Of a stretch of DNA of 64,000 bases, positions 17,072 through 26,346 are shown piece by piece. Below the pieces are notes generated by a model that was given only the letters and a program-made list of their open reading frames with translations, was not told where the DNA came from and did no database searches. The position numbers and the translations under genes are program-made. The DNA lies in contig JBOFEA010000027.1 of the NCBI GenBank assembly GCA_051647535.1, positions 62,001 through 126,000 of the forward strand. Direction: 5' to 3'. Source of the stretch: Brevinema_A sp051647535 (lineage in GTDB: Bacteria; Spirochaetota; Brevinematia; Brevinematales; Brevinemataceae). The first letter of the stretch is position 1. Each line of letters opens with the position of its first letter.

Positions 17072-17528
17072 GACAAAATTTTATTTGTATTGTATAACCT
17101 TACTGTTGATTGTTTCATGTAGAGAAACAAAAAAAAAGATTGTTGACGGTAATGTATTATTTTTTATTGATAAGTCTATAAAACCTGTTTCCGGTAAAAG
17201 AATAGAATTTTGGAAATCTATAGATCAATTTCAAATGGCTAATAATTCTTTAACAATTACAGAATTTTTTCAAATACGAAAATCTGATGAAATACTGAAA
17301 TATAGTGTTTTGAGAATAGGGAAGAATACTGCCGGATATGATTTTGTGATTCAGAAAATATACTATTCTCTTCAGGGTACTCATCTTAATATTTTTATAG
17401 ATAATAATACCAAGGTTTCAAATTTTTCTGATGCTGGTTATCCTATATTTTTGATTAATAATGAAATAAAATATATTAATATCTTAGATAAAAATAAGAC
17501 TATTTTAACAACTAATATCAGTTTATAA
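17058..17528 (+). CDS. Putative lipoprotein at the end of the mre operon
   Basis: The start at 17058 overlaps the last 14 bases of mreD and gives MNGSRTKFYLYCITLLLIVSC, a signal peptide with lipobox LIVSC; the upstream frame to 17001 would bury it. The mature part (about 135 residues) is a beta-rich domain with no recognised motif. Being translationally coupled to mreD suggests a role in the cell wall or envelope, but this is inference from position only. PBP2 and RodA, the usual next genes, are absent here. Confidence 0.65.
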   Translation: MNGSRTKFYLYCITLLLIVSCRETKKKIVDGNVLFFIDKSIKPVSGKRIEFWKSIDQFQMANNSLTITEFFQIRKSDEILKYSVLRIGKNTAGYDFVIQKIYYSLQGTHLNIFIDNNTKVSNFSDAGYPIFLINNEIKYINILDKNKTILTTNISL

Positions 17529-17566
17529 ATTCCTTTTGTATGATAATGTACTTAAGGAATTTTATT
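17527..17566 (+). terminator. Terminator after the mre operon
   Basis: AAATTCCTT (17527-17535) and AAGGAATTT (17554-17562) pair across an 18-base loop and are followed by a T-rich run. The hairpin overlaps the stop codon. Confidence 0.55.
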
Positions 17567-17579
17567 TTTATATGCCGAT

Positions 17580-17672
17580 TTGATTATTAATTATTTAGAA
17601 AAAAATGTTATTGCCGATGAAGAAATAGAACTTTTATCTGAGTATGAGGAGATTTTTCTGTATGATATATGA
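17580..17672 (+). CDS. Possible 30-residue acidic mini-ORF overlapping leuS start
   Basis: From a TTG at 17580 the frame reads 30 codons, an amphipathic acidic peptide (NYLEKNVIADEEIELLSEYEE), and stops ten bases inside leuS. Codon use looks coding-like. It may be a leader peptide coupled to leuS or the remnant of a lost gene. There is no clear ribosome site and only two of the 30 codons are Leu TTA/CTT, so leucine attenuation is not supported. Confidence 0.2.
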   Translation: MIINYLEKNVIADEEIELLSEYEEIFLYDI

Positions 17673-20076
17673 TTTTCAATCTATAGAAAAGAAATGGCAA
17701 AATTATTGGGAAAAACATAATTCTTTTTGTGTGACAGAAGATTTATCCTTTTCAAAAGAAAAGAGAGCGTATATACTTGATATGTTTCCGTATCCTTCTG
17801 GAAGCGGTTTACATGTGGGACATCCTGAAGGCTATACTGCTTCAGATATTGTTGGTCGTTATCTTCGTATGAAGGGATTTAATGTTCTACATCCTATGGG
17901 ATATGATTCTTTCGGACTTCCGGCTGAACAGTATGCGATAAAAACAGGAACTCATCCCCAAATTTCAACCATCAATAATATTGAAAATTTTGAACGTCAA
18001 ATTAAGAGTTTAGGATTTGCTTACGATTGGAATAGAAAAATTTGTACTCATGATGCTGATTATTATAAGTGGACACAGTTTATTTTTTTGAAACTCTTTG
18101 AAAAGGGATTGGCATATGAAGCAATGATGCCAGTAAATTGGTGTGAAGCAACGCGTACAGTGCTGGCAAATGAAGAAGTTATTAATGGCAAATCCGAACG
18201 TACTGGAGATCCTGTGATCAAGAAAAATCTTCGGCAATGGGTGTTAAAAATTACAGCATATGCGGATCGTTTGATAGAAGATTTGGATTTATGTGATTGG
18301 CCTGAATCGATTAAAACGTTGCAAAAAAATTGGATAGGTCGTTCGGAAGGTGCTGAAATTATTTTTATTGAAGATTCCTTAAAGGAAGAAATTAGAGTAT
18401 ATACAACCCGTCCTGATACGTTGTATGGGGTGACTTATATAGTATTAGCCCCTGGGCATTCTTTGGTTTCTAAGATAACCACAAGCAGTCAAAAAAGCTT
18501 GGTAGAAGAATATATATCTAAGACCTTAGCAAAAAATGATTTGGAAAGAACCGAACTTAGTAAAGAAAAAACAGGTGTATTTACCGGAGCTTACGCTGTG
18601 AATCCTGTGAATAATAAAAAAGTTCCTATTTGGATAGGAGATTACGTACTGGAAAACTATGGAACAGGAGCTGTAATGGCTGTGCCTGCTCATGACAGTA
18701 GAGATTTTGAATTTGCAAAGAAATATGATCTTCCTATTGAGTGTGTTGTCAAGCCTATACATGAGGAGTGCCATATATTGGAAGTGGCATTTACGGAGAA
18801 TGGTGTTTCTGTCAATTCTGAAGAGTTATCGGGATTGCTAACGGAAGAAATGAAAAAGGCTGTAGTAGAAAAACTATCAGCTTGTGGAAAAGCTGTTTTC
18901 AAAGTTCAATATAAGCTTCGTGATTGGATTTTTTCACGCCAGCGTTTTTGGGGAGAGCCGATTCCATTGATTCATTGTCAGAAATGCGGAATCGTTCCTG
19001 TTTCCGAATCAGAACTTCCACTAAGACTTCCTGAAATTGAATCTTATATGCCTTCTGCGGAGGGAGAATCTCCATTGGCAGTTGTTGAAGAATGGGTGAA
19101 TACTTCCTGTCCAAAATGTAGTGGATCTGCTCGGCGTGAAACGAATACAATGCCTCAATGGGCTGGGTCTTGCTGGTATTATCTTCGATACATTGATCCT
19201 CATAACGAACATATGCTGATCGATCCTGAAAAAGAAAAATATTGGATGCCTGTTGATTTATATATAGGTGGTCAAGAACATGCTGTATTGCATTTATTGT
19301 ATGCTCGATTTTGGCATAAAGTATTGTATGACTGTGGTTTTGTTTCGACTAAAGAACCCTTTTTAAAATTAGTCAACCAAGGAATGATCCTTGGTGAAAA
19401 TAATGAAAAAATGAGCAAATCTCGTGGTAATGTTATTAATCCTGATGATATTGTAGAAGAGTTTGGAGCGGACAGCCTTCGTTTGTATGAAATGTTTATG
19501 GGGCCTTTAGAAATGAGCAAACCTTGGTCTATGAACGGAATCGGAGGAATTAAAAAATTCTTGGATAGAGTTTGGCGTTTGTATACAACGTATCCTCTTA
19601 CGGATCAAATTCCGGATTCCTTATTGAAGCTGACGCATAAAACAATCAAAAAAGTTGCTCATGATATTGAAACTGTCAATCAATTTAATACAGCTGTTTC
19701 AGCGATGATGATTATGGTAAATGAATTGACCTCGTGTAAAGAAGTACCTAAATATTGTTTGGAAATACTTGCTAAATTGCTTAGTCCTTTTGCACCTCAT
19801 ATTGCAGAGGAACTTTGGGAGATTTTGGGATATCCTCCGTTGATTTCTAATCAGCCTTTTCCTGAGTATCGTGAAGAACTAACATTAGATGATGAAATTG
19901 AATTTGTTATTCAAATTAATGGAAAAACAAGAGATAAAATACTTGTTTCAGCAGGACTGTCTCAAGAAGAATTAAAAAAGTTAGGCTTGGAAAAAGTACA
20001 GGATCGTATTTCCGATAAAGAAATTGTTAAGTGTATTGTTGTACCCAATAAATTATTAAATGTTGTGGTGAAATAA
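17662..20076 (+). CDS. leuS: Leucyl-tRNA synthetase
   Basis: LeuS charges tRNA-Leu. The 804-residue class I enzyme has the HIGH-type motif HVGH at residues 51-54 and KMSKS at 583-587. Between them lies the CP1 editing domain (TTRPDTLYGVTY, GTGAVMAVPAHDSRDFEFA), and the anticodon-binding and C-terminal domains complete it. A Cys cluster (HCQKCGIV and CPKC) is the zinc module. An ATG at 17644 lies earlier, but GAGGAG at 17646-17651 is ten bases from the ATG at 17662, which also matches the family N-terminus IYDFQSIEKKWQ. A secreted-protein gene follows at once. Confidence 0.97.
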   Translation: MIYDFQSIEKKWQNYWEKHNSFCVTEDLSFSKEKRAYILDMFPYPSGSGLHVGHPEGYTASDIVGRYLRMKGFNVLHPMGYDSFGLPAEQYAIKTGTHPQISTINNIENFERQIKSLGFAYDWNRKICTHDADYYKWTQFIFLKLFEKGLAYEAMMPVNWCEATRTVLANEEVINGKSERTGDPVIKKNLRQWVLKITAYADRLIEDLDLCDWPESIKTLQKNWIGRSEGAEIIFIEDSLKEEIRVYTTRPDTLYGVTYIVLAPGHSLVSKITTSSQKSLVEEYISKTLAKNDLERTELSKEKTGVFTGAYAVNPVNNKKVPIWIGDYVLENYGTGAVMAVPAHDSRDFEFAKKYDLPIECVVKPIHEECHILEVAFTENGVSVNSEELSGLLTEEMKKAVVEKLSACGKAVFKVQYKLRDWIFSRQRFWGEPIPLIHCQKCGIVPVSESELPLRLPEIESYMPSAEGESPLAVVEEWVNTSCPKCSGSARRETNTMPQWAGSCWYYLRYIDPHNEHMLIDPEKEKYWMPVDLYIGGQEHAVLHLLYARFWHKVLYDCGFVSTKEPFLKLVNQGMILGENNEKMSKSRGNVINPDDIVEEFGADSLRLYEMFMGPLEMSKPWSMNGIGGIKKFLDRVWRLYTTYPLTDQIPDSLLKLTHKTIKKVAHDIETVNQFNTAVSAMMIMVNELTSCKEVPKYCLEILAKLLSPFAPHIAEELWEILGYPPLISNQPFPEYREELTLDDEIEFVIQINGKTRDKILVSAGLSQEELKKLGLEKVQDRISDKEIVKCIVVPNKLLNVVVK

Positions 20077-20077
20077 A

Positions 20078-21061
20078 ATGAAAAAAACAATAAGTATTGT
20101 AGGAATTATTTTTTTGTTTTCGGTTGCTCAAAAGAATTTTGCACAGATGGATATTCAATCATTTGAACAGACAAATATAAATTTTGAAAGTACAAATACG
20201 GTGACAACTAATTTGGTTCTTTCCAATAATCAGCCTGTTATTTCTTTCGGTATTACTAATAATCCTACGAATACATTTTTTTATAATTACCCTAAAGGTA
20301 TTGTATCGTTAATTTCTACTCCTTCAGCTGTAGATGAAGTCCAATCAGGATATGTCACGATGTATTTTCCTAAGGGATATGGTTATAATAATCAACATTT
20401 TGGTATTTGGAATGCAATACCGTTTATCGTATTTGACAATAATTCTTTGCAAGTACGGTTTGGATTGATTTTTGAGCATAGACAGGTCGGCTTTGTTCCT
20501 GATTCTTGGATGAGTACGTCGATAACCGGTCGAGGAACACCTGAGATCAGCTTTTTAATTCCTCAAACGAAAACGTTTTTAAATTTTATCTATGGAGCTT
20601 CTCAATGGAGGGCATCTGTTCTTCTTACAGAAGATCAGATTTCAAATCTTGCCGCTTATTCGGTTGATCTTCCTGCTTCTCCATCTGATCCCTATGCAAA
20701 CACCTTTACTGTGACTCATAGAATGGTAGATGGGTCGTCATTTCCTTATTTGTTAGGTCCAAGAAACAAAAGTTATTTTAAAATGATGCTTCAATTTTAT
20801 GATTTTATTACTAAAAATCCACAAGTTAAGAAATTTCAAGGTTCTGATAAACTACCTGCCGGATCGTTTTTTGATGGTGTTGTTCCTCAAGCCGAAGCAT
20901 CTGTTTCTAATACAGCTGCTGAAGATACTGCAACAACTGAAACGGCTCCAACTGAAGGAGTTGAAATAGCTCCAACTGAAGATAGTACTGAAGAAGATGA
21001 AACAACTCTAACAGAAGATGCCGGAGATGCTTACGCAGAAGAACAATATTATTATGAATAA
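20078..21061 (+). CDS. Exported protein with acidic Thr/Glu-rich C-terminal tail
   Basis: The 327-residue protein has a Sec signal peptide (MKKTISIVGIIFLFSVAQKNFAQ) and a globular region of about 240 residues that I do not recognise. Its last ~55 residues are made of loose ETAPTEG/EIAPTED/TTLTEDAGD repeats ending in EEQYYYE. The tail is strongly acidic and probably disordered. The ATG is one base after the leuS stop, so it is read from the same transcript, and a terminator follows at 21085. Position next to leuS gives no clue to function. Confidence 0.65.
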   Translation: MKKTISIVGIIFLFSVAQKNFAQMDIQSFEQTNINFESTNTVTTNLVLSNNQPVISFGITNNPTNTFFYNYPKGIVSLISTPSAVDEVQSGYVTMYFPKGYGYNNQHFGIWNAIPFIVFDNNSLQVRFGLIFEHRQVGFVPDSWMSTSITGRGTPEISFLIPQTKTFLNFIYGASQWRASVLLTEDQISNLAAYSVDLPASPSDPYANTFTVTHRMVDGSSFPYLLGPRNKSYFKMMLQFYDFITKNPQVKKFQGSDKLPAGSFFDGVVPQAEASVSNTAAEDTATTETAPTEGVEIAPTEDSTEEDETTLTEDAGDAYAEEQYYYE

Positions 21062-21084
21062 AACAGTTATTGTATAAAGCTGAC

Positions 21085-21128
21085 TATATAAAATAAAAGA
21101 AGCATTTTTGCTTCTTTTATTTTATATA
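21085..21128 (+). terminator. Terminator after the leuS unit
   Basis: Perfect 20-bp arms (21085-21104 and 21109-21128) around a TTTT loop. Confidence 0.8.
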
Positions 21129-21156
21129 GATAAATAATATTATTTGTGTTGTTTTG

Positions 21157-21185
21157 TTGCGAAAAAACATTTTGTTTTGTATAAT
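21157..21185 (+). promoter_or_regulatory. Promoter for tyrS
   Basis: TTGCGA (21157-21162), 17 bases, TATAAT (21180-21185), 29 bases before the start codon. The leader is too short for a T-box. Confidence 0.65.
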
Positions 21186-21214
21186 ATTAGAATCTAAAAT
21201 ATTAGGAATTTATT

Positions 21215-22384
21215 ATGACATTGGATGAACATATTGCCTTTATAAAGCAAAATACAGTGGATCTTCTTCCTGAAGAAGAGTTGAAAAATAAATTAAAAAA
21301 AAATAAACCTTTAAAAATTAAATTGGGTGCTGATCCTTCTGCACCGGATTTGCATTTGGGTCATGCGGTTGTATTGAGAAAATTAAAGCAACTGCAACAA
21401 TTAGGTCATGAAGTAATATTTCTTATTGGTGATTTTACTGCTATGATTGGGGATCCTACCGGAAAAAGTGAAACAAGAAAACCTCTTTCTTCTGAAGAAG
21501 TATTGAAAAATGCAGAAACTTATAAAAAACAAATCTTTAAAATTTTGGATCCTGAAAAAACAGTAATTAGATTTAATTCAGAGTGGCTTAGCGAATTATC
21601 TTTCAAAGAATTACTAACATTAACATCTCGTGTCACTGTTGCACAATTGTTGGAAAGAGATGACTTTTCAAAACGTTTTGAAGAGCATAGGCCTATTTCT
21701 TTAGTTGAATTTATGTATCCGCTTGCTCAAGCTTATGATTCTGTAGTATTGGAAGCTGATCTTGAAGCAGGGGGGACAGATCAAAAATTTAATCTGTTAT
21801 TCGGTCGGGCACTTCAAAGTGCACTTGATCAGGAACCCCAATGTATTATTACGATGCCTATTATTGAAGGTACTGATGCTGTTCAAAAAATGAGTAAATC
21901 TCTTAATAATTATATTGGTATTACGGAAAGTCCTGATACGATGTTTGGTAAAATTATGAGTATTCCGGATATCTTAATCCAAAAATATGTTATGTTGTTA
22001 ACTGATATTGATGTTAATACTGTAAAAAATCGATTGGAATCCGGTGAAAATCCTCGTAATTTGAAGGTTGAGCTTGCAGAAAATATTGTTGCACAATTTC
22101 ATTCTCATGAAGAAGCTCAGAAAGCTAAATGTAATTTTGATCAAGTTTTTGCTAAGGGTGGAGTGCCTGAAAATGTACCTATATATGAATTTACTCAGTC
22201 GCTGGCACTTGTTGATTGCTTGATCGATGCCGGTATTGTCCAAAGTAAATCGGAAGTACGGAGATTAATTGCTCAAAATGCAGTTTCTATTGATGGAAAT
22301 AAAATAAATGAAGAATGTATTATTGATAACTCATGTCTGATACGTGTTGGGAAGTTAAGATTTCTTGATGTTAGGAAAAAATAA
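21215..22384 (+). CDS. tyrS: Tyrosyl-tRNA synthetase
   Basis: TyrS charges tRNA-Tyr. The 389-residue protein has HLGH at residues 47-50, IGDFTAMIGDPTGKSETRKPL, the tyrosine-binding YPLAQAYDSVVLEAD...GGTDQKFN region, KMSKS at 225-229, and a C-terminal S4 RNA-binding domain (SKSEVRRLIAQNAVSIDG). The motif set belongs to the TyrS type with a longer catalytic domain (TyrZ-like). TAGGAATT lies before the ATG. The sirtuin gene follows 23 bases later on the same strand. Confidence 0.96.
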   Translation: MTLDEHIAFIKQNTVDLLPEEELKNKLKKNKPLKIKLGADPSAPDLHLGHAVVLRKLKQLQQLGHEVIFLIGDFTAMIGDPTGKSETRKPLSSEEVLKNAETYKKQIFKILDPEKTVIRFNSEWLSELSFKELLTLTSRVTVAQLLERDDFSKRFEEHRPISLVEFMYPLAQAYDSVVLEADLEAGGTDQKFNLLFGRALQSALDQEPQCIITMPIIEGTDAVQKMSKSLNNYIGITESPDTMFGKIMSIPDILIQKYVMLLTDIDVNTVKNRLESGENPRNLKVELAENIVAQFHSHEEAQKAKCNFDQVFAKGGVPENVPIYEFTQSLALVDCLIDAGIVQSKSEVRRLIAQNAVSIDGNKINEECIIDNSCLIRVGKLRFLDVRKK

Positions 22385-22407
22385 TATGTTGAAAAAATTG
22401 GTGGAAT

Positions 22408-23160
22408 ATGGATCATAAACAATATGATGAATTTATGAATTTACTATTAAATTCAAAAAATATAATGGCGTTGACAGGGGCTGGTATTTCTACATCGGCC
22501 GGTATTCCTGATTTTAGAAGTCCTAAAGGAATCTATGTTGATCCTTCTGTTGATGGTGAAAGAGTTTTTGACATCAATGTTTTTAAAGAAGATCCGTCTA
22601 TTTTTAATAAATTTTTTGCTAAACTGTATCCTATTATTCAGAGTGCCCAACCAACCAAAGCTCATGCAATGTTAAAAAAGCTCCAAGATATGGGCAAACT
22701 TTCAAGTATTATTACTCAGAATATTGATGGCTTGCATAATAAAGCCGGAAATACCAATGTTATAGAAGTTCATGGTCATATTCGAGAATTTGTATGTATA
22801 CGATCTGTACATCATAGACAAGATATCGATACGATTTCTAATGAATTTATTTCTTCTGCACAAGCTGTTATCTGTCCTGAATGTCAAAGTTTGATGAAAC
22901 CTGATATTATCTTTTTTGGAGAATATGTAAAAAATTTAGAGAAAGTATTAACCGAAATCCAAAAAGCTGATTTATTGTTTATTATAGGAACGTCGCTTAC
23001 AGTATATCCTGTGTCTACTATTCCTACATATTGTTCGGATTCAACCAAAATAGTAATTCTTAATGCGTCTGAAACTCCATATGATTATATGGCGGATTTA
23101 ATTTTTCGAGATGATATTGAAACGTTTGTTGAAAGAACAGGTTTAGTTGCTAAAAATTAG
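22408..23160 (+). CDS. Sirtuin NAD-dependent protein deacylase, altered zinc site
   Basis: A 250-residue sirtuin that would remove acyl groups from lysine using NAD. Family motifs are GAGIS at residues 24-28, GIPDFRS, TQNIDGLH (NID at 105-107) and the catalytic H122 in EVHGHI. The zinc module is unusual: C156 and C159 (CPEC) are present, but the first pair reads CIRS (C130, S133), so one ligand Cys is replaced by Ser; H135 or H136 might substitute. Otherwise the length and motifs are normal. It follows tyrS and probably shares its transcript. Confidence 0.9.
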   Translation: MDHKQYDEFMNLLLNSKNIMALTGAGISTSAGIPDFRSPKGIYVDPSVDGERVFDINVFKEDPSIFNKFFAKLYPIIQSAQPTKAHAMLKKLQDMGKLSSIITQNIDGLHNKAGNTNVIEVHGHIREFVCIRSVHHRQDIDTISNEFISSAQAVICPECQSLMKPDIIFFGEYVKNLEKVLTEIQKADLLFIIGTSLTVYPVSTIPTYCSDSTKIVILNASETPYDYMADLIFRDDIETFVERTGLVAKN

Positions 23161-23162
23161 TA

Positions 23163-26100
23163 CTAAGATTTCACAATTTTCTTATTTTTTCTTAAACAAA
23201 TTTTATGTAATTCGCAATACTTACATTTATTATTATATTCTTTTAAAAAATTCTCTCCGAATTTTTTTGAAAACCACTCCGAAACTTCTTCTCCAATATC
23301 CTTGTCTAACGTAAATGGTGAAAAATTCCCTTTGTGTGCAAGAGTCATTAATTGTCTAATTTCCGATTTTTTGATAGTGAAGAATTCATGGATACCGTCA
23401 AATACATTTACCTTTTTTATTTGTGCAGGGTATTCGGGTACTATCTGTTGGTCTTTTTCCAACAATATATAAGAAATCCGCTCTATATTGGTTTTGTTGT
23501 TGATATATAGTAATGCAGCGTAAATAAATCCTTGAAACAAATGAAAGGGTATTTTTTGATATTCACTGTAAGTACTACCTGTTTTTTTGTAATCAATAAT
23601 GTGGTATCCTCCGGTAGTGTTGTTTTGGTTGATACGGTCGATTCGTCCATAAACAGTTAATATAAGAGAGGAAGTAATATCTATTGTTTGAACAGGTATT
23701 ACTTCAGTACCGGATTGAATTTCAAAATATAATGCTTGCTGGTCTTCCTGCAGTATAGGCAATTCAATATTTTGTATAAATAAACTTATAGTAGTGAAAA
23801 TAAAACAATAATCCAATATTAGTGCTTTCGAATATGGGGATGAGTTGATAAACTCTATAATAATATTGTGGATTATTTCAGGATTATATAGAGTGTTTTT
23901 ATCCTGTTGCATTTTTTGAATATAGTGTTCCAATACGTAATGATAAAGTAATCCGTAATCTTGAGCTTCAGGATGATATTGGGGGAGTTTTCGGGTTTTT
24001 AGTTTCCAGAATCCCTGCCACAATCCACGGTATCTACATTTTCCGAGCATTTCGAGTTTGGTTGCAGATGTATGGATATTTCCTTTGTATCTTTCGGTAA
24101 TTTGAGGTAATTCCTGCAAATATCCGAAATATTGCTGTAAATGTTCTGAAGGAAGCTGTTGATTATCAAATTCTTGATTGGCATGTTCAATATCTGTAAG
24201 GTATTGAGCAGATAATTTGGTTTTTTCGTTTAAGGCAGAATTTGCTATAGGGATATAGCTAAGTTCATAATATTCTTCCGGAGCGACAGACTGGTTGAAG
24301 ATACCAGGATTGTTAAAAACGGAATTTTTTGGTGCATGAGAACAATATGGAATACGTTGGATAGAAATGGGATGTGAAAAAATTTTCTGCAAAAAGTGTG
24401 AAATTTCGAAATAAACTCCTTTTTCGTTAATAGGAGTATGTGAAAAAAATACTTTTTCTAATGCTCTCGAAACGGATAGAGCAAACATTAATTTTTCTTC
24501 CGAAAAATATTCCTGATTGGTTTCCCAAATCGGATATCCTAAAATTTTAGCAGAGGTAATATTGAGTTCCGTTCGGTCAAAGTGGTCAAATAAATCATAT
24601 TTGGGAGCAGAAGGCCATTCGTTTTCATTCATGCCTAAAATAAATACAGCTTTGAAAAATAATCCTTTTACATCACTAGGTACAAGAATATTTAATATAT
24701 TTTGTTTGGGAATATCTGTTCGATATCTTATTTCTTGGACGATAACATCAAAAAATGATGTAAAGGAATTGAAAGTTAATGTTTCAAATGCTGTTTTGGT
24801 TAATGAATCTTGTAATTCGGAAAGCATTTCTATTAATTTGGACATAGCGGCAAAATCTTTGGAAATAGATACATCTATCATTTGCTTATGAGAAGTTAAC
24901 AAGTGGGAAAAAGATAACGTTTCCTGAACTCCTAGGAAATCCAATAGATTGATAAGCCTATCAATATGAGAAACTGCTGATACTTTTTGGTAAGATTTTT
25001 CTGAAAATAAGTAGCTACATAGTTCTTGAATTAAATCTTTCATTTGAAAAAATGAATTATCGATTTCTTCATTGTTCATGTTAAATAATTCTAATTGTCT
25101 CTGAAAAGCCGACTCCCAACTTTGCTGATTTCCTTTTACGGCAATGGTGAATGTTTCAGATATTTTTCCTAATAAAATTCTAATTGGTTCTTTGATATAA
25201 TTAGTGTTTGCAAAAAATTCTAATGTTTGGTTATCTATTTCACCTTTTTTCATAATGTTAAGACAGCGTTTGATAAATTGTATTAAGGGATTGTCAATTA
25301 ATAACTCTTCAGTTCCAAATACAAAAGGTATTCCTGCTCTATAAAGCTGTGTTGAAAGGATAGAATTGTATTTATCAGGACGGTTGGTAATAATCACCAT
25401 GTCTTTAAAGGTATATTGTTCGTTAATACAGAGGGCTTTAATTTGGTTGACCACTTCTTGAATTTCTTTATGAATACCAAATGCTTGAATTTCGGTAATT
25501 TGTAAATTTTCTTCATGATATTCAGTGTTTTGAAGGAAACTCTCTGCTAGTAGCGAAGAAGGTGTTGAGTGTGTTAATAGAATTTCAGATGCATTGGGGA
25601 ATCGTTTTTTTAACTTTTGCAAAATATCCTTGAATTTGCTGTGAGGATCTGTACTAACTGAAATCAGAGAGGAAATATTATTTTTTTCAGCATATTCTAA
25701 GAGGGAAGCGGTAAGTTTGAATTCGATAGAGTTAAAATCAATAAATCCATCAAAAAAAATATACTCCGGTATCTTGTCAGGTGGAATGAGGGATAAGTTA
25801 TTACAAATATAATTTATTTCGCATCTTTGGTCGCCAAAGTTATTGTTGGAAAGAATACTTCGGTAATTTGTTAAAATTAAATTCAAATCATGTACTTTAT
25901 CTTCGAGGTATTCGTTTGATACTAAATGATCAATATCTTTTTCTTGAAGAGAATTTGTGAGTTTATAAATCATATTGATAATATCAGTACGATCAGTGAT
26001 ATTTTTGAATGATTTAAATTGGGGTGCCAACTCTTTAATGATGTTGGATAATATGAGAAATTTTTGAAAATTAGAAACATGTATAGGTGGAGGTGTTGGG

Positions 26101-26330
26101 GAAAGAGGAGAGATACGGGTAAAAAGAAACTGTTGTAGTTCTTGTAATGTCAAAATCGGATTACCTTGTATGGAAGTAAGGTTTTCCGACAATTTAAGAG
26201 AAAAAGTATTTTTATGAATTCTAGATGGAACAATGATCCATAACGTTTTATTTTCTTTTAACAGCTTCAAACTTTGATTGAAAATATAAGAAGTTTTTCC
26301 GGAACCGAATTTTCCTAATAACAAATGCAT
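23163..26330 (-). CDS. AddB/RexB-like helicase-nuclease subunit (PD-(D/E)XK, Fe-S)
   Basis: The 1,055-residue protein begins with an AddB-type P-loop (LLLGKFGSGKT). It has a degenerate helicase body with KGLFFKAVFILGMNENEWPS, and a C-terminal RecB-like nuclease with YGRIDRI and IDYK (D913, K915). C765 plus C1036, C1039 and C1045 form the AddB Fe-S arrangement that staples the nuclease domain. Partnered with AddA it would resect double-strand breaks at Chi-like sites. No addA is visible in the window; upstream on the same strand are tonB and exbD, 16 bases away, which is an unusual operon partner. Confidence 0.85.
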   Translation of the reverse strand: MHLLLGKFGSGKTSYIFNQSLKLLKENKTLWIIVPSRIHKNTFSLKLSENLTSIQGNPILTLQELQQFLFTRISPLSPTPPPIHVSNFQKFLILSNIIKELAPQFKSFKNITDRTDIINMIYKLTNSLQEKDIDHLVSNEYLEDKVHDLNLILTNYRSILSNNNFGDQRCEINYICNNLSLIPPDKIPEYIFFDGFIDFNSIEFKLTASLLEYAEKNNISSLISVSTDPHSKFKDILQKLKKRFPNASEILLTHSTPSSLLAESFLQNTEYHEENLQITEIQAFGIHKEIQEVVNQIKALCINEQYTFKDMVIITNRPDKYNSILSTQLYRAGIPFVFGTEELLIDNPLIQFIKRCLNIMKKGEIDNQTLEFFANTNYIKEPIRILLGKISETFTIAVKGNQQSWESAFQRQLELFNMNNEEIDNSFFQMKDLIQELCSYLFSEKSYQKVSAVSHIDRLINLLDFLGVQETLSFSHLLTSHKQMIDVSISKDFAAMSKLIEMLSELQDSLTKTAFETLTFNSFTSFFDVIVQEIRYRTDIPKQNILNILVPSDVKGLFFKAVFILGMNENEWPSAPKYDLFDHFDRTELNITSAKILGYPIWETNQEYFSEEKLMFALSVSRALEKVFFSHTPINEKGVYFEISHFLQKIFSHPISIQRIPYCSHAPKNSVFNNPGIFNQSVAPEEYYELSYIPIANSALNEKTKLSAQYLTDIEHANQEFDNQQLPSEHLQQYFGYLQELPQITERYKGNIHTSATKLEMLGKCRYRGLWQGFWKLKTRKLPQYHPEAQDYGLLYHYVLEHYIQKMQQDKNTLYNPEIIHNIIIEFINSSPYSKALILDYCFIFTTISLFIQNIELPILQEDQQALYFEIQSGTEVIPVQTIDITSSLILTVYGRIDRINQNNTTGGYHIIDYKKTGSTYSEYQKIPFHLFQGFIYAALLYINNKTNIERISYILLEKDQQIVPEYPAQIKKVNVFDGIHEFFTIKKSEIRQLMTLAHKGNFSPFTLDKDIGEEVSEWFSKKFGENFLKEYNNKCKYCELHKICLRKNKKIVKS

Positions 26331-26346
26331 ATAAATACTCTTAAAC

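Noticed and set aside
21100..21214. T-box leader before tyrS
   Set aside because: The promoter at 21157 leaves only about 22 nt of leader, too short for a T-box.
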